From the NCBI RefSeq assembly GCF_035207705.1, contig NZ_CP128187.1:62001-126000 (forward strand): a DNA stretch of 64,000 nt. The letters are read 5' to 3'. The DNA comes from Maribacter sp. BPC-D8 (GTDB lineage Bacteria; Bacteroidota; Bacteroidia; Flavobacteriales; Flavobacteriaceae). Positions within the stretch are counted from its first letter, which is position 1, and the number at the start of each line of letters is the position of its first letter. The notes below the pieces were generated by a model. The model saw only the letters and a program-made list of their open reading frames with translations. It had not been told where the DNA came from and searched no databases. A program made the translations under genes and the position numbers. Shown here piece by piece: positions 17,230 through 24,840 of this stretch.

Positions 17230-18390
17230 TTAATTTTTAAGGTTACTGCTAATTTTAAAATCGTTTTGTGGGTCTTGTACTTTTTCAATGAAGGCCGTCA
17301 TTTCATCAGTTAAAAGTAATTGGTTCTGTTCGTTCCAGTAGCTAGGGTTGTATGGGTAGTCTAATTTAAAAAGGTCTTTGGTGGCATTTGCATTCTTAGT
17401 AACTTGAAAATTCCCAAAATTATCTGAGGTTATTAAAATCACTTTGAGGTTATGTTTCCCTTCGAAAGAATTCTCATTATCGGTAGTTATAACTGTATAT
17501 TCAAGATTTCCAGAATTAAGATAATATTTATCTGAATCAATTTTTTTCTTAAAAAACGAATGTTTCTTGTAAAAACTTGTTCTGTATAAGAGGTGCTTAT
17601 TTTTGAAAAGTTCACCTTTTTTCGAGTTTTTTTCAAACTTGTATTCTTGGACTGCAAAATCGCTGACTTTTATAATATAATAACCTTTAATATCAATTGA
17701 GTCCGACTCTTTAATGAATTCAATTTTTATATTCTCACCATTATTAAATTTCTTTTCGGTAATATCATAAAGAGACTCGTTTTGGGTAATTTCAGTAAGT
17801 TGATTATAGAAATCTTTTAATGAAGGGAAAACCAAATAAGCATTTTTAGCATCATTTTTTAGACCTAATTTTCTCATATTAATTAACTCTACAATAAAGT
17901 CCTTTTTTGATTCTTTGGTAGAGTCATCCTTGAACATGTTTTTAATAGAAAGCTTACCTGTAATATCTTCAATCCTGTGCATCTCTCCATTATATTTATT
18001 AATTGCACGAAGCATAAACTTCTCTTTATAGGGTTCAGCGCTGTAGTTTTTATTTAGAGATTCGTAAACTTCTTGTAGAATTGATTTTTGATTGGTAACT
18101 ACTACCTCATCTAATTCTAAAACACTCTTTTCTAATAATATGGTGTCTTTTAGATTGCTAAAAATAGCTTTGATTGTTTCGTGCCCAGGTCTGTAAATAA
18201 CAACAGAATCTAAAGATGATGTAAACTGAAAACGCCCATCGGCATTGGTCATCGTATGATCTTTACTATTGTAAATACCGACAAATTCTAACGGAGAATT
18301 GTCTGCACTATCTAAAACAATAGCGCTAGTGCTGTATTGGGCGTAGCTAAAAAAAGAAAAAAGAAGTAATGTGAATAGGGAGAGTTTCAT
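17230..18390 (-). CDS. CarboxypepD_reg-like domain protein, tandem paralogue
   Basis: A 386-residue paralogue of the protein at 15957-17123. The start is placed at the ATG at 18388-18390, which begins a signal peptide (MKLSLFTLLLFSFFSYAQ). The N-terminal domain (PLEFVGIYNSKDHTMTNADG) and C-terminal block (SYWNEQNQLLLTDEMTAFIE) are near-identical to the neighbour, while the middle, about residues 110-310, has diverged and is Lys-rich. Conserved ends with a changed middle suggest a shared scaffold with a different binding surface. The 106-bp gap to the downstream paralogue has no terminator. Confidence 0.75.
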   Translation of the reverse strand: MKLSLFTLLLFSFFSYAQYSTSAIVLDSADNSPLEFVGIYNSKDHTMTNADGRFQFTSSLDSVVIYRPGHETIKAIFSNLKDTILLEKSVLELDEVVVTNQKSILQEVYESLNKNYSAEPYKEKFMLRAINKYNGEMHRIEDITGKLSIKNMFKDDSTKESKKDFIVELINMRKLGLKNDAKNAYLVFPSLKDFYNQLTEITQNESLYDITEKKFNNGENIKIEFIKESDSIDIKGYYIIKVSDFAVQEYKFEKNSKKGELFKNKHLLYRTSFYKKHSFFKKKIDSDKYYLNSGNLEYTVITTDNENSFEGKHNLKVILITSDNFGNFQVTKNANATKDLFKLDYPYNPSYWNEQNQLLLTDEMTAFIEKVQDPQNDFKISSNLKN

Positions 18391-18433
18391 AATTGGTGAG
18401 TTAGTTCTGAACAATATCAAACTCCGTACCGAA

Positions 18434-19114
18434 TTATTTCACCTCTACACCTGTAAAGAAAAGAGAGAAATCAGCATCTGGTCTTTTGTGCATCATACTA
18501 ATGTTCAATCCGTTTACAGTTTTATAGTCTTCCCAGCTGGTAGTCATATTAGGTTCAGACTGATTTTCTTTTCTGTAAACCCATTCCTTAATAATAAAAT
18601 CATCACCAAAATAATAATCGTACGCATCACCAGGTGTGTAACCACCATCGTTTGAATAGACTGTGGTCAATTTATGCATAGTAGCTTTACTGATCGGAGC
18701 TTCTACACCTTCGGTATGTTTATAAGTAAAACTTTTTTGATCCCAAACTAATTGGTAAGGAGCTAGTAACCAGAACTTATCATTTACAAATCCGCCATCT
18801 GTTGCGGTCATGGTGCTATCAACTGCTTTTCTGTTATAGGTAATAGTATCTTGTCTGGTCATCATGGTAACTTCGTTAGACGATGTTTTCCATAACCAAG
18901 TACGTTCAAAGTGCTCATCATCTCGGTCTACATTAAATGTGAACTTGATACTTTGTACATCTTTCCATTTTTCAAATCCGTTTGCATTTGCGATTTTTTC
19001 AAGAACTGTCAATTGCGTATCTTCGCCAAGAGCAATTTTAGGCTTTTTTTGGTCGGTTTTACATGCTGTAAAAACACTTGAAATAATAATGGAAAGAATA
19101 ATTAATTTTTTCAT
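18434..19114 (-). CDS. Lipoprotein, flavobacterial conserved family
   Basis: A 226-residue protein started at the ATG at 19112-19114 (an earlier ATG would add ten residues before the signal). It has a lipoprotein signal peptide with lipobox FTAC and Cys18 as the lipidation site. The mature part contains EKIANANGFEKWKDVQSIKFTFNVDRD and repeated aromatic beta strands (YYFGDDFIIKEWVYRK), resembling LolA/LolB-like or DUF6503-type outer-membrane lipoproteins. I cannot assign a function. It precedes the CarboxypepD_reg-like pair on the same strand and diverges from the ECF sigma gene. Confidence 0.7.
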   Translation of the reverse strand: MKKLIILSIIISSVFTACKTDQKKPKIALGEDTQLTVLEKIANANGFEKWKDVQSIKFTFNVDRDDEHFERTWLWKTSSNEVTMMTRQDTITYNRKAVDSTMTATDGGFVNDKFWLLAPYQLVWDQKSFTYKHTEGVEAPISKATMHKLTTVYSNDGGYTPGDAYDYYFGDDFIIKEWVYRKENQSEPNMTTSWEDYKTVNGLNISMMHKRPDADFSLFFTGVEVK

Positions 19115-19192
19115 TTTCAGCAGATTTTCAAGTAAATATATCAATTACAGTATCTTTAACCTACTTTTATTTTTTGTAAACCATCTATCAAA

Positions 19193-19819
19193 GTGACATT
19201 TCTTAAAAAGCTATGTTTTATTATTATTGGAAACCAATTCAGTGAAAAAACGGTTTCTAGTGGTAAAAACGAAGACTATACCGATTTAGAGTTAGTAGAA
19301 CGCATTGTATCTAACAATGACTCTATGCTCTTTGGTGTGCTCTATGATAGGTACTCTAAATTGGTTTACAATAAATGCTTGGGGTTTGCAAAATCGAACA
19401 AAGAGGCAGAAGACTTGACCCAAGATATATTTTTAATGTTATATGTTAAGCTTGGTTCTTTTAAAGGGAATTCAAAATTCTCTACCTGGTTATATTCTTT
19501 TACCTATAATTTCTGTGTCAATTATGTCAATAGAAATAAGGAACGGAAAATCGACGATAATTCAGTAAAATTCGACGTGCAAGAAGATGTACCTGTTGAA
19601 GTTACTGATGATTTGTTATTGCAAATGCAAGTCGATAAACTTAAAGAAGCATTAGAACTTATTGCTCCAGAAGATAAGACGATATTGTTGTTGAAATATC
19701 AAGATGGAGCATCAATAAAAGAATTGGAAGATATTTTAGAGCTTAAATCAAGCGCTATTAAAATGAGGTTGAAGAGAGCTAAGGCTAAGGTTACGGAAAT
19801 GTATAAAACTCTAAACTGA
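19193..19819 (+). CDS. ECF-type RNA polymerase sigma factor
   Basis: A 208-residue sigma-70 family factor with region 2 at about residues 32-105 (LYDRYSKLVYNKCLGFAKSNKEAEDLTQDIFL, STWLYSFTYNFCVNYVNR) and region 4 at about residues 145-205 (APEDKTILLLKYQDGASIKELEDIL, a helix-turn-helix). The start is GTG; the next in-frame ATG would delete part of region 2, so the GTG or a nearby non-ATG codon must be used. Its TGA overlaps the ATG of a 62-residue gene by one base, and an MscS channel gene follows. No classical anti-sigma factor is adjacent, so control may work through the small partner. Confidence 0.9.
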   Translation: MTFLKKLCFIIIGNQFSEKTVSSGKNEDYTDLELVERIVSNNDSMLFGVLYDRYSKLVYNKCLGFAKSNKEAEDLTQDIFLMLYVKLGSFKGNSKFSTWLYSFTYNFCVNYVNRNKERKIDDNSVKFDVQEDVPVEVTDDLLLQMQVDKLKEALELIAPEDKTILLLKYQDGASIKELEDILELKSSAIKMRLKRAKAKVTEMYKTLN

Positions 19820-20007
19820 TGTTAGAACAGAACCAAAATCCATTTAAAAATTTAGACGGGGACCTAAAAGATGTTCCGCCAGAACTACGTAAAAAAGTTA
19901 TGGGCGACGTTGCTACGGCTAAATTGATCATGGAATTATCTGGTCTGTTTACAGACAGTTTTGCCTCAATAATAGAAGGTATGTTACAGACGAAATCTAA
20001 AAGCTAA
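19819..20007 (+). CDS. Small conserved-looking protein coupled to ECF sigma factor
   Basis: A 62-residue soluble protein with no transmembrane segment and no cysteines. It begins within the stop codon of the sigma gene (TGATG), which indicates translational coupling. It is predicted to be helical, with a charged N-terminal part (NLDGDLKDVPPELRKKVMGD) and a more hydrophobic C-terminal half (TAKLIMELSGLFTDSFASII). I recognise no domain. Position suggests a sigma regulator or a component of the same stress unit with the MscS channel 24 bp downstream; this is inference. Confidence 0.7.
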   Translation: MLEQNQNPFKNLDGDLKDVPPELRKKVMGDVATAKLIMELSGLFTDSFASIIEGMLQTKSKS

Positions 20008-20031
20008 TAAAAATAAAGTAGAATAAGTTAT

Positions 20032-20865
20032 ATGGATACAGTTGATAAGTGGAAAGACCTCACCTTCGAATCTTTAAGTAATATTTTCAAAGATATTGCC
20101 TCTGCATTGCCAGGAATTTTCGGAGCATTCATCGTTATTATTTTTGGTTGGATAATTATTAAGGTTGTCACCTTTGTTTTAAAAAGAATATTCAAAGCCA
20201 TCAAATTAGATAAAGCTTCTGAAAAAATTAATGAAGCAAAACTGTTCGGTGATGCCGATATCAAAATAGATTTACCTAAGATAATTATCACTTTTATAAA
20301 GGTATTATTGTGGTTGGTATTTATAATCGTTGCATCAGATATTATGGGCTTAACCATTATATCGACCGAAATTGCCAACCTATTAAGATACTTGCCAATA
20401 TTATTATCGGCGATGGTAATACTTATGTTAGGGCTGTTTTTAGCCAAAACAATCAAAGAAACAATTATTAAAGTATTTGATTCAATTGGTCTTGGTGGTG
20501 GTAAGTTGTTAGGTAATGTTTTATTTTATCTAATTATCATATTTGTTAGTATTACTGCATTGAACCAAGCAGGTATAGATACACAGATTATCACTAATAA
20601 CTTTACTATTGTACTAGGTGCATTCTTATTGGCAATTGCATTGGCATTAGGCTTAGGGTCTAGAGAAATTGTAGGTGACCTATTAAGAACATTCTACTCA
20701 AGAAAGATTTACGAGGTAGGAGATAAGGTTAAAATAGGGGATTTACAGGGTACGGTAATCGGTATTGATAATATTTCAATGATATTGAAAACGAAATCTG
20801 GTAAGGTTGTTATCCCTATTAAAAAGGTAGTAGAGAAAACAGTTACCGTAGAAGAACAATCCTAA
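20032..20865 (+). CDS. Small-conductance mechanosensitive channel (MscS family)
   Basis: A 277-residue membrane protein with about five transmembrane segments (around residues 22-50, 83-107, 115-140, 158-180 and 190-220). The last leads into the MscS pore-lining and beta-domain signature LALGLGSREIVGDLL...YEVGDKVKIGDLQGTVIGI. The chain stops just after the beta domain (VVIPIKKVVEKTVTV), so the C-terminal alpha-beta cage of E. coli MscS is absent, as in several short bacterial homologues. It probably relieves turgor on hypo-osmotic shock. It is likely cotranscribed with the upstream sigma factor and the 62-residue gene. Confidence 0.9.
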   Translation: MDTVDKWKDLTFESLSNIFKDIASALPGIFGAFIVIIFGWIIIKVVTFVLKRIFKAIKLDKASEKINEAKLFGDADIKIDLPKIIITFIKVLLWLVFIIVASDIMGLTIISTEIANLLRYLPILLSAMVILMLGLFLAKTIKETIIKVFDSIGLGGGKLLGNVLFYLIIIFVSITALNQAGIDTQIITNNFTIVLGAFLLAIALALGLGSREIVGDLLRTFYSRKIYEVGDKVKIGDLQGTVIGIDNISMILKTKSGKVVIPIKKVVEKTVTVEEQS

Positions 20866-20933
20866 TCGAAAATTAACGTTTTTCATTTAGTAAGAACAGA
20901 TATGGTAATAATTCAAAATGTTATTGCTACGTA

Positions 20934-20960
20934 TGTTTATGAATTAATTCATTAATTTTG
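20934..20960 (+). promoter_or_regulatory. Candidate Bacteroidota promoter for clpP
   Basis: TTG at 20934 and TAATTTTG at 20953-20960 are separated by 16 bp, slightly shorter than the usual 17-23. The -7 box lies 23 bp before the clpP ATG. Confidence 0.5.
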
Positions 20961-20983
20961 TTAGAGATAAATAAACTTAAAAT

Positions 20984-21532
20984 ATGAGTGCTAAAAAAGG
21001 AAAAATTCAGGAAGCCATAGATGAGAAAATGCTGGAGGAAAGAAAAGTCTTTCTTTGGGGTATGGTTGATGACGATTCTGCAAAACATGTAATTGACAGG
21101 TTGTTATATCTAGATATGCAGAGCGATAAAGAAATTCAATTATATATTAATAGTCCGGGTGGTTATGTTACTTCTGGTTTTGCAATGTATGATACTATAA
21201 AAGCATTAAAGAGTCCGGTTTCAACTATCTGTACAGGTTTGGCGGCATCAATGGGTTCTATCTTATTATCAGTAGGTAAAAAGGGAAGAAGATTTATTCA
21301 GCCACATGCACAGGTAATGATTCACCAACCAAGTGGTGGTGCAAGAGGTCAAGCTTCTAATATTGAAATACAAGCTAGAGAAATTATTAAAACTAAAGAA
21401 TTAAGTGCACATATATTGGCAGATAACTGTGGTCAAGATTTTGATAAGGTTTTAAAGGATTTCGATAGAGATTATTGGATGAATGCAGAAGAGTCTATCA
21501 AATATGGTATCGTTGACGGTATTATGGAATAG
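20984..21532 (+). CDS. clpP: ATP-dependent Clp protease proteolytic subunit family
   Basis: A 182-residue serine protease subunit of the ClpP family. The catalytic triad is complete: Ser89 in TGLAASMGSIL, His114 in AQVMIHQPSGG, and Asp163 in DFDRDYWMNAEE. The oxyanion segment INSPGGYVTSG is also present. The chain is shorter than typical ClpP (about 190-210) because the N-terminal propeptide region is brief. No clpX gene is adjacent, so this may be a second ClpP paralogue and not the clpPX-linked copy; a genome search would decide. A strong hairpin terminator follows. Confidence 0.92.
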   Translation: MSAKKGKIQEAIDEKMLEERKVFLWGMVDDDSAKHVIDRLLYLDMQSDKEIQLYINSPGGYVTSGFAMYDTIKALKSPVSTICTGLAASMGSILLSVGKKGRRFIQPHAQVMIHQPSGGARGQASNIEIQAREIIKTKELSAHILADNCGQDFDKVLKDFDRDYWMNAEESIKYGIVDGIME

Positions 21533-21553
21533 GTTACAACAGCTATAAAAATT

Positions 21554-21591
21554 AAAAAGTCCTTTACCAGATTGGTAAAGGACTTTTTTTT
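21554..21591 (+). terminator. Rho-independent terminator after clpP
   Basis: AAGTCCTTTACC and GGTAAAGGACTT form a perfect stem around AGATT, with a following run of T residues. Confidence 0.92.
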
Positions 21592-21684
21592 GGTTGGTAG
21601 TTAACTTTTGGAAAACAAAATGTTATCCGGTCTTATCTTAAAGCGATAAGGTTGTTGTTGAATTTATGAGGTATTCTTAAAAAA

Positions 21685-23631
21685 TTATTTAGATGCCAAT
21701 ACACCTTTTTTGATTTGCATAATCGGGAACTCTGTTCTTCTGTTTAGCTCTAATTCTTCAGCAGTACAATCTTCTTTGCTAGTACATTTATTAATAGGTA
21801 CACGTTTACCAAAACCTTTGTAAGAAACAATTCTATCTTGTGATACGCCATTTTCAATAAGATATTCATAGGTAGACTTAGCCCTTCTTTCAGAAAGGTC
21901 ATCATTGTATTCGTGACTACCTACGGGGTCGGTATGTGCTTCTAGCTTAATAATCATATCAGGGTAGGTGTTATTCATAACACGAACTACTTTATCTAAT
22001 TCTCTCGCAGCATCTGGTCTTATATCACTTTTATTAAAATCGAAATATATTTTATTAAGTCCCGCTAGTAATTTCAAATCCATAACAGGCTCAAGAACAA
22101 TATCTTGTCTCATTATTTTTTGAGCCTTTGGTGTTTTTGACGTGTTGAAGTAAACGTTTTTATGAGGATGTGTTTTTCTAACCGCCTCTATCATATAGTT
22201 TGTTTTTCTATTAACGGGAAATCTATAGTACCCATTTTCATCTGTCATTGTTTGTGCTACCATTGTATTGGTAACTTGGTCAAATAATTTAATTTGAACA
22301 CTGTCAAGCATTTGGTTGTTTACGCCATCTACCACATAACCTTCAACATCTAATGCAGGTGTAAATTTAAATTTATAGATATCATCGCTACCTACACCAC
22401 CTTCTCTATTAGAACTTACGTAGCCGTCTAATCCGTTCGGTAAACCGTAATAAGCAAAATCGTCACTAGAACTATTGATAGGCGTACCTAAATTTATAAT
22501 GTCAATAACCTCATCTTCTTCATTAGAAATGGTTGAGAAAACATCTAATTGACCAAACCCAACATGACCATCAGAACTAAAGAATAGTTTCCCTTCCTCA
22601 TTTATAAAAGGAAACATTTCATTGCCTTCCGTGTTTACAATAGGTCCGGCATTAATAGGTTCTTGTACACCACCACGTTCATGAATTTCAGCATAGTAAA
22701 TATCGGTGCCACCATAACCACCAGGTCTATCCGATGCAAAATAAATGCGTGTTCTCGCAAGATTTACAGACGGATGCCCAGTGGAATAATAGTCACTATT
22801 AACCCTAAGGTTGCTATTTTCTTCCCATTTATTATCAACTAGTTTAGCTGTGTATATTTTTAAGTTTATTTCATTAGAAACTCCGTACCCAGCTTTCTTG
22901 TCATAGAAGTTGTTTCGGGTAAAATACATGATAGTATCATTCTTATAATCCGTAGAAAATGCTACAGAACTTTCATGGTATTTAGTATTGATGTTCCCTT
23001 TTACGCGTTTAGGTTCAGAGAGAGGGTTATCTTCTTGAACTACAAAAAGGTCTAACCAAGGCTCATCGTTCCAACCATAACTTTCACCGGTTACAGCATC
23101 TCTTCTTGAAGAACCAAAATATAAGTTGCCCATAAATCGATACACACCAAAATCGCTGTCGGTAGAATTGAAGGCGACCGGCTCCACTTCGTAACGTTGT
23201 CTACTGTTAAAAACTACAGAAGCTAAGTTGCCATCTTGTAAAAATCGCTTAACACGAGAATCGTTCTTATTGTATTTTTTATATTTTTTTATCCAAACTT
23301 CAGACTCCTCCATATCGCCGTTGGCGTATAAGGCCATGGCATATTTAAAATAGTAATCTGTAGGTAGGGTTGCATTGTTTATAACAGCGCTAAAGTGAGG
23401 AATAGATTTTTTATAGTCGCGTATTAATAAATAACATTCGGCTAATTGCTGATGTGCATATTCTGCGTTGAAATCTGTTTCTACCATTCGTTCATACTCA
23501 GGTATCGCTAAAGAGTATGAGAATTTACTGAAATAGTAATCAGCCTTTTTTTGTGATGCTACCTGTGCAATAGATAATTGAGCTACTAGTAAAAGCAGCA
23601 TTATTACTACAATATTTTTATAATTTTTCAT
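21685..23631 (-). CDS. OmpA-family protein with TPR and PD40 repeats (T9SS-associated)
   Basis: A 648-residue outer-membrane-linked protein. It has a signal peptide (MKNYKNIVVIMLLLLVAQLSIAQ), TPR-like helices at about residues 28-130 (SKFSYSLAIPEYERMV), and a WD40-like PD40 beta-propeller at about residues 150-430 with recurring RIYFASDRPGGYGGTDIYYA and KLFFSSDGHVGFGQLDVF motifs. A carboxypeptidase regulatory-like domain follows at about 435-490, then a C-terminal OmpA peptidoglycan-binding domain (IYFDFNKSDIRPDAARELD, EAHTDPVGSHEYNDDLSERRA). This domain order is shared with T9SS accessory proteins. It lies 18 bp downstream of the PorP/SprF gene, which follows the giant type B adhesin, so it likely anchors the adhesin-export complex to peptidoglycan. 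Confidence 0.9.
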   Translation of the reverse strand: MKNYKNIVVIMLLLLVAQLSIAQVASQKKADYYFSKFSYSLAIPEYERMVETDFNAEYAHQQLAECYLLIRDYKKSIPHFSAVINNATLPTDYYFKYAMALYANGDMEESEVWIKKYKKYNKNDSRVKRFLQDGNLASVVFNSRQRYEVEPVAFNSTDSDFGVYRFMGNLYFGSSRRDAVTGESYGWNDEPWLDLFVVQEDNPLSEPKRVKGNINTKYHESSVAFSTDYKNDTIMYFTRNNFYDKKAGYGVSNEINLKIYTAKLVDNKWEENSNLRVNSDYYSTGHPSVNLARTRIYFASDRPGGYGGTDIYYAEIHERGGVQEPINAGPIVNTEGNEMFPFINEEGKLFFSSDGHVGFGQLDVFSTISNEEDEVIDIINLGTPINSSSDDFAYYGLPNGLDGYVSSNREGGVGSDDIYKFKFTPALDVEGYVVDGVNNQMLDSVQIKLFDQVTNTMVAQTMTDENGYYRFPVNRKTNYMIEAVRKTHPHKNVYFNTSKTPKAQKIMRQDIVLEPVMDLKLLAGLNKIYFDFNKSDIRPDAARELDKVVRVMNNTYPDMIIKLEAHTDPVGSHEYNDDLSERRAKSTYEYLIENGVSQDRIVSYKGFGKRVPINKCTSKEDCTAEELELNRRTEFPIMQIKKGVLASK

Positions 23632-23649
23632 CTTATCGATTTTAAATTA

Positions 23650-24552
23650 TTAGAAATATCTAGGAGACTTAACAGGGCCTAACACCTTTTTGAAAAGTTC
23701 ATAGATTAAAATAACTTCGTGTGTACCACCAGTGTAAGGTCTTACTGCTGAGGTAGGTAAATCATAAGCATAACCAACTCTAAAATCTCTAGACACTTGG
23801 TAGTCCATCATAGCACCAAAGTTTGATGCATCGTTTACACGGTAAGAAGTGCCAATCCAAAACTTTTCGTTGAATAAAAAGTTAATAGTAAAATCATACG
23901 TTGCCGGGGCACCATTGGTGAATTTTGTAATAACGGTAGGCTTGAATTTTGTGGTTTCAGAAAGGTCAAATACCATACCACCAATAGCGTAGTAACTATT
24001 ACGCTCAATAGCTTCAAACTCACCATCGTTTAAATCTGTATTTAATATTCTAGGAGAGGAAATACCTGCATACCATCTGTTGGAACCAATATAAAAACCA
24101 GCACCAAAGTTTGGATTTATGTTGTTGAAATTAGCATTGAAGAACTGATCGTTAGGATCAGGATTTTCAAGATTGTAGCTAGTGAAACCACCTTTTAGAC
24201 CAAAACGCATATTAACTTTTTGGTTAACAGGAACGGTATATGAGAAATCTCCGTAGAAATAATTTGTACTTTCAAAACCTAACTTATCATTGATATAAGA
24301 TACACCAATACCTACGCGCTCATTTTTCATAGGAGAATGTATTGATAGGGTACTAGTTCTTGGATTACCTTCTAAACCTGCCCATTGGTTTCTATGTAAA
24401 ATAGTTGCATTCAACGTTTCTCTACTACCGGCATAAGCAGGGTTTACAGAAATTGTATTATACATATACTGCGTAAACTGGGGCAACTGCTGTGCGCTTA
24501 CAAAGGCACCTGTTATAAGTAGAATGGCTAAAAGTAGATTAGCTTTTTTCAT
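23650..24552 (-). CDS. PorP/SprF family type IX secretion membrane protein
   Basis: A 300-residue outer-membrane beta-barrel of the PorP/SprF family. It has a signal peptide (MKKANLLLAILLITGAFVSAQ), then the highly typical opening LPQFTQYMYNTISVNPAYAGSR and ILHRNQWAGLEGNPRT, with VGYAYDLPTSAVRPYTGGTHE near the end. Family members are needed for secretion and surface attachment of proteins with type B sorting domains, as SprF is for SprB. It lies between the giant type B adhesin gene and the OmpA gene, so that adhesin is the expected client. It is separated from the adhesin gene by a terminator and a candidate -7 box, giving it separate transcription control. Confidence 0.93.
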   Translation of the reverse strand: MKKANLLLAILLITGAFVSAQQLPQFTQYMYNTISVNPAYAGSRETLNATILHRNQWAGLEGNPRTSTLSIHSPMKNERVGIGVSYINDKLGFESTNYFYGDFSYTVPVNQKVNMRFGLKGGFTSYNLENPDPNDQFFNANFNNINPNFGAGFYIGSNRWYAGISSPRILNTDLNDGEFEAIERNSYYAIGGMVFDLSETTKFKPTVITKFTNGAPATYDFTINFLFNEKFWIGTSYRVNDASNFGAMMDYQVSRDFRVGYAYDLPTSAVRPYTGGTHEVILIYELFKKVLGPVKSPRYF

Positions 24553-24617
24553 GGTTGTGTTTGGGTTTAGCTTTAAAGGCTATATGTTAATGTATAAGTA
24601 GGTTATCTTATTGGTTA

Positions 24618-24625
24618 CAAATTTA
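24618..24625 (-). promoter_or_regulatory. Candidate -7 box (TAAATTTG) for porP/sprF-like gene
   Basis: An exact TAnnTTTG match on the minus strand, 65 bp upstream of the SprF-like start and downstream of the adhesin terminator. No TTG was found at the usual distance. Confidence 0.4.
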
Positions 24626-24790
24626 ATAGCTGTTCTTAAGTATTTAAAAAATAACGGCTGACACCCCAGATTATTCGTTCTGAAACAGCATTTTCGTTCA
24701 ATTGATATATTTATCGGTTAAACTAGAATAAGTATGTAAAAGGCTTATATGTAGTAGTTTGTGTTGATTTTTTTTGTCAGTGAAAATAAA

Positions 24791-24820
24791 AATACCTCAT
24801 CAATAAAATGATGAGGTATT
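24791..24820 (-). terminator. Hairpin terminator after giant adhesin gene
   Basis: AATACCTCATCA and TGATGAGGTATT form a 12-bp perfect stem with a 6-nt loop. On the minus strand it is followed by a T-rich run. It lies 21 bp past the adhesin stop codon, so read-through into sprF would be reduced. Confidence 0.88.
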
Positions 24821-24840
24821 ATGAATTATATGTTTAAATT

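Noticed and set aside
20028..20456. Minus-strand ORF antisense to the MscS gene
   Set aside because: The MscS frame is clearly coding, and the antisense product is low-complexity Ile/Asn-rich.
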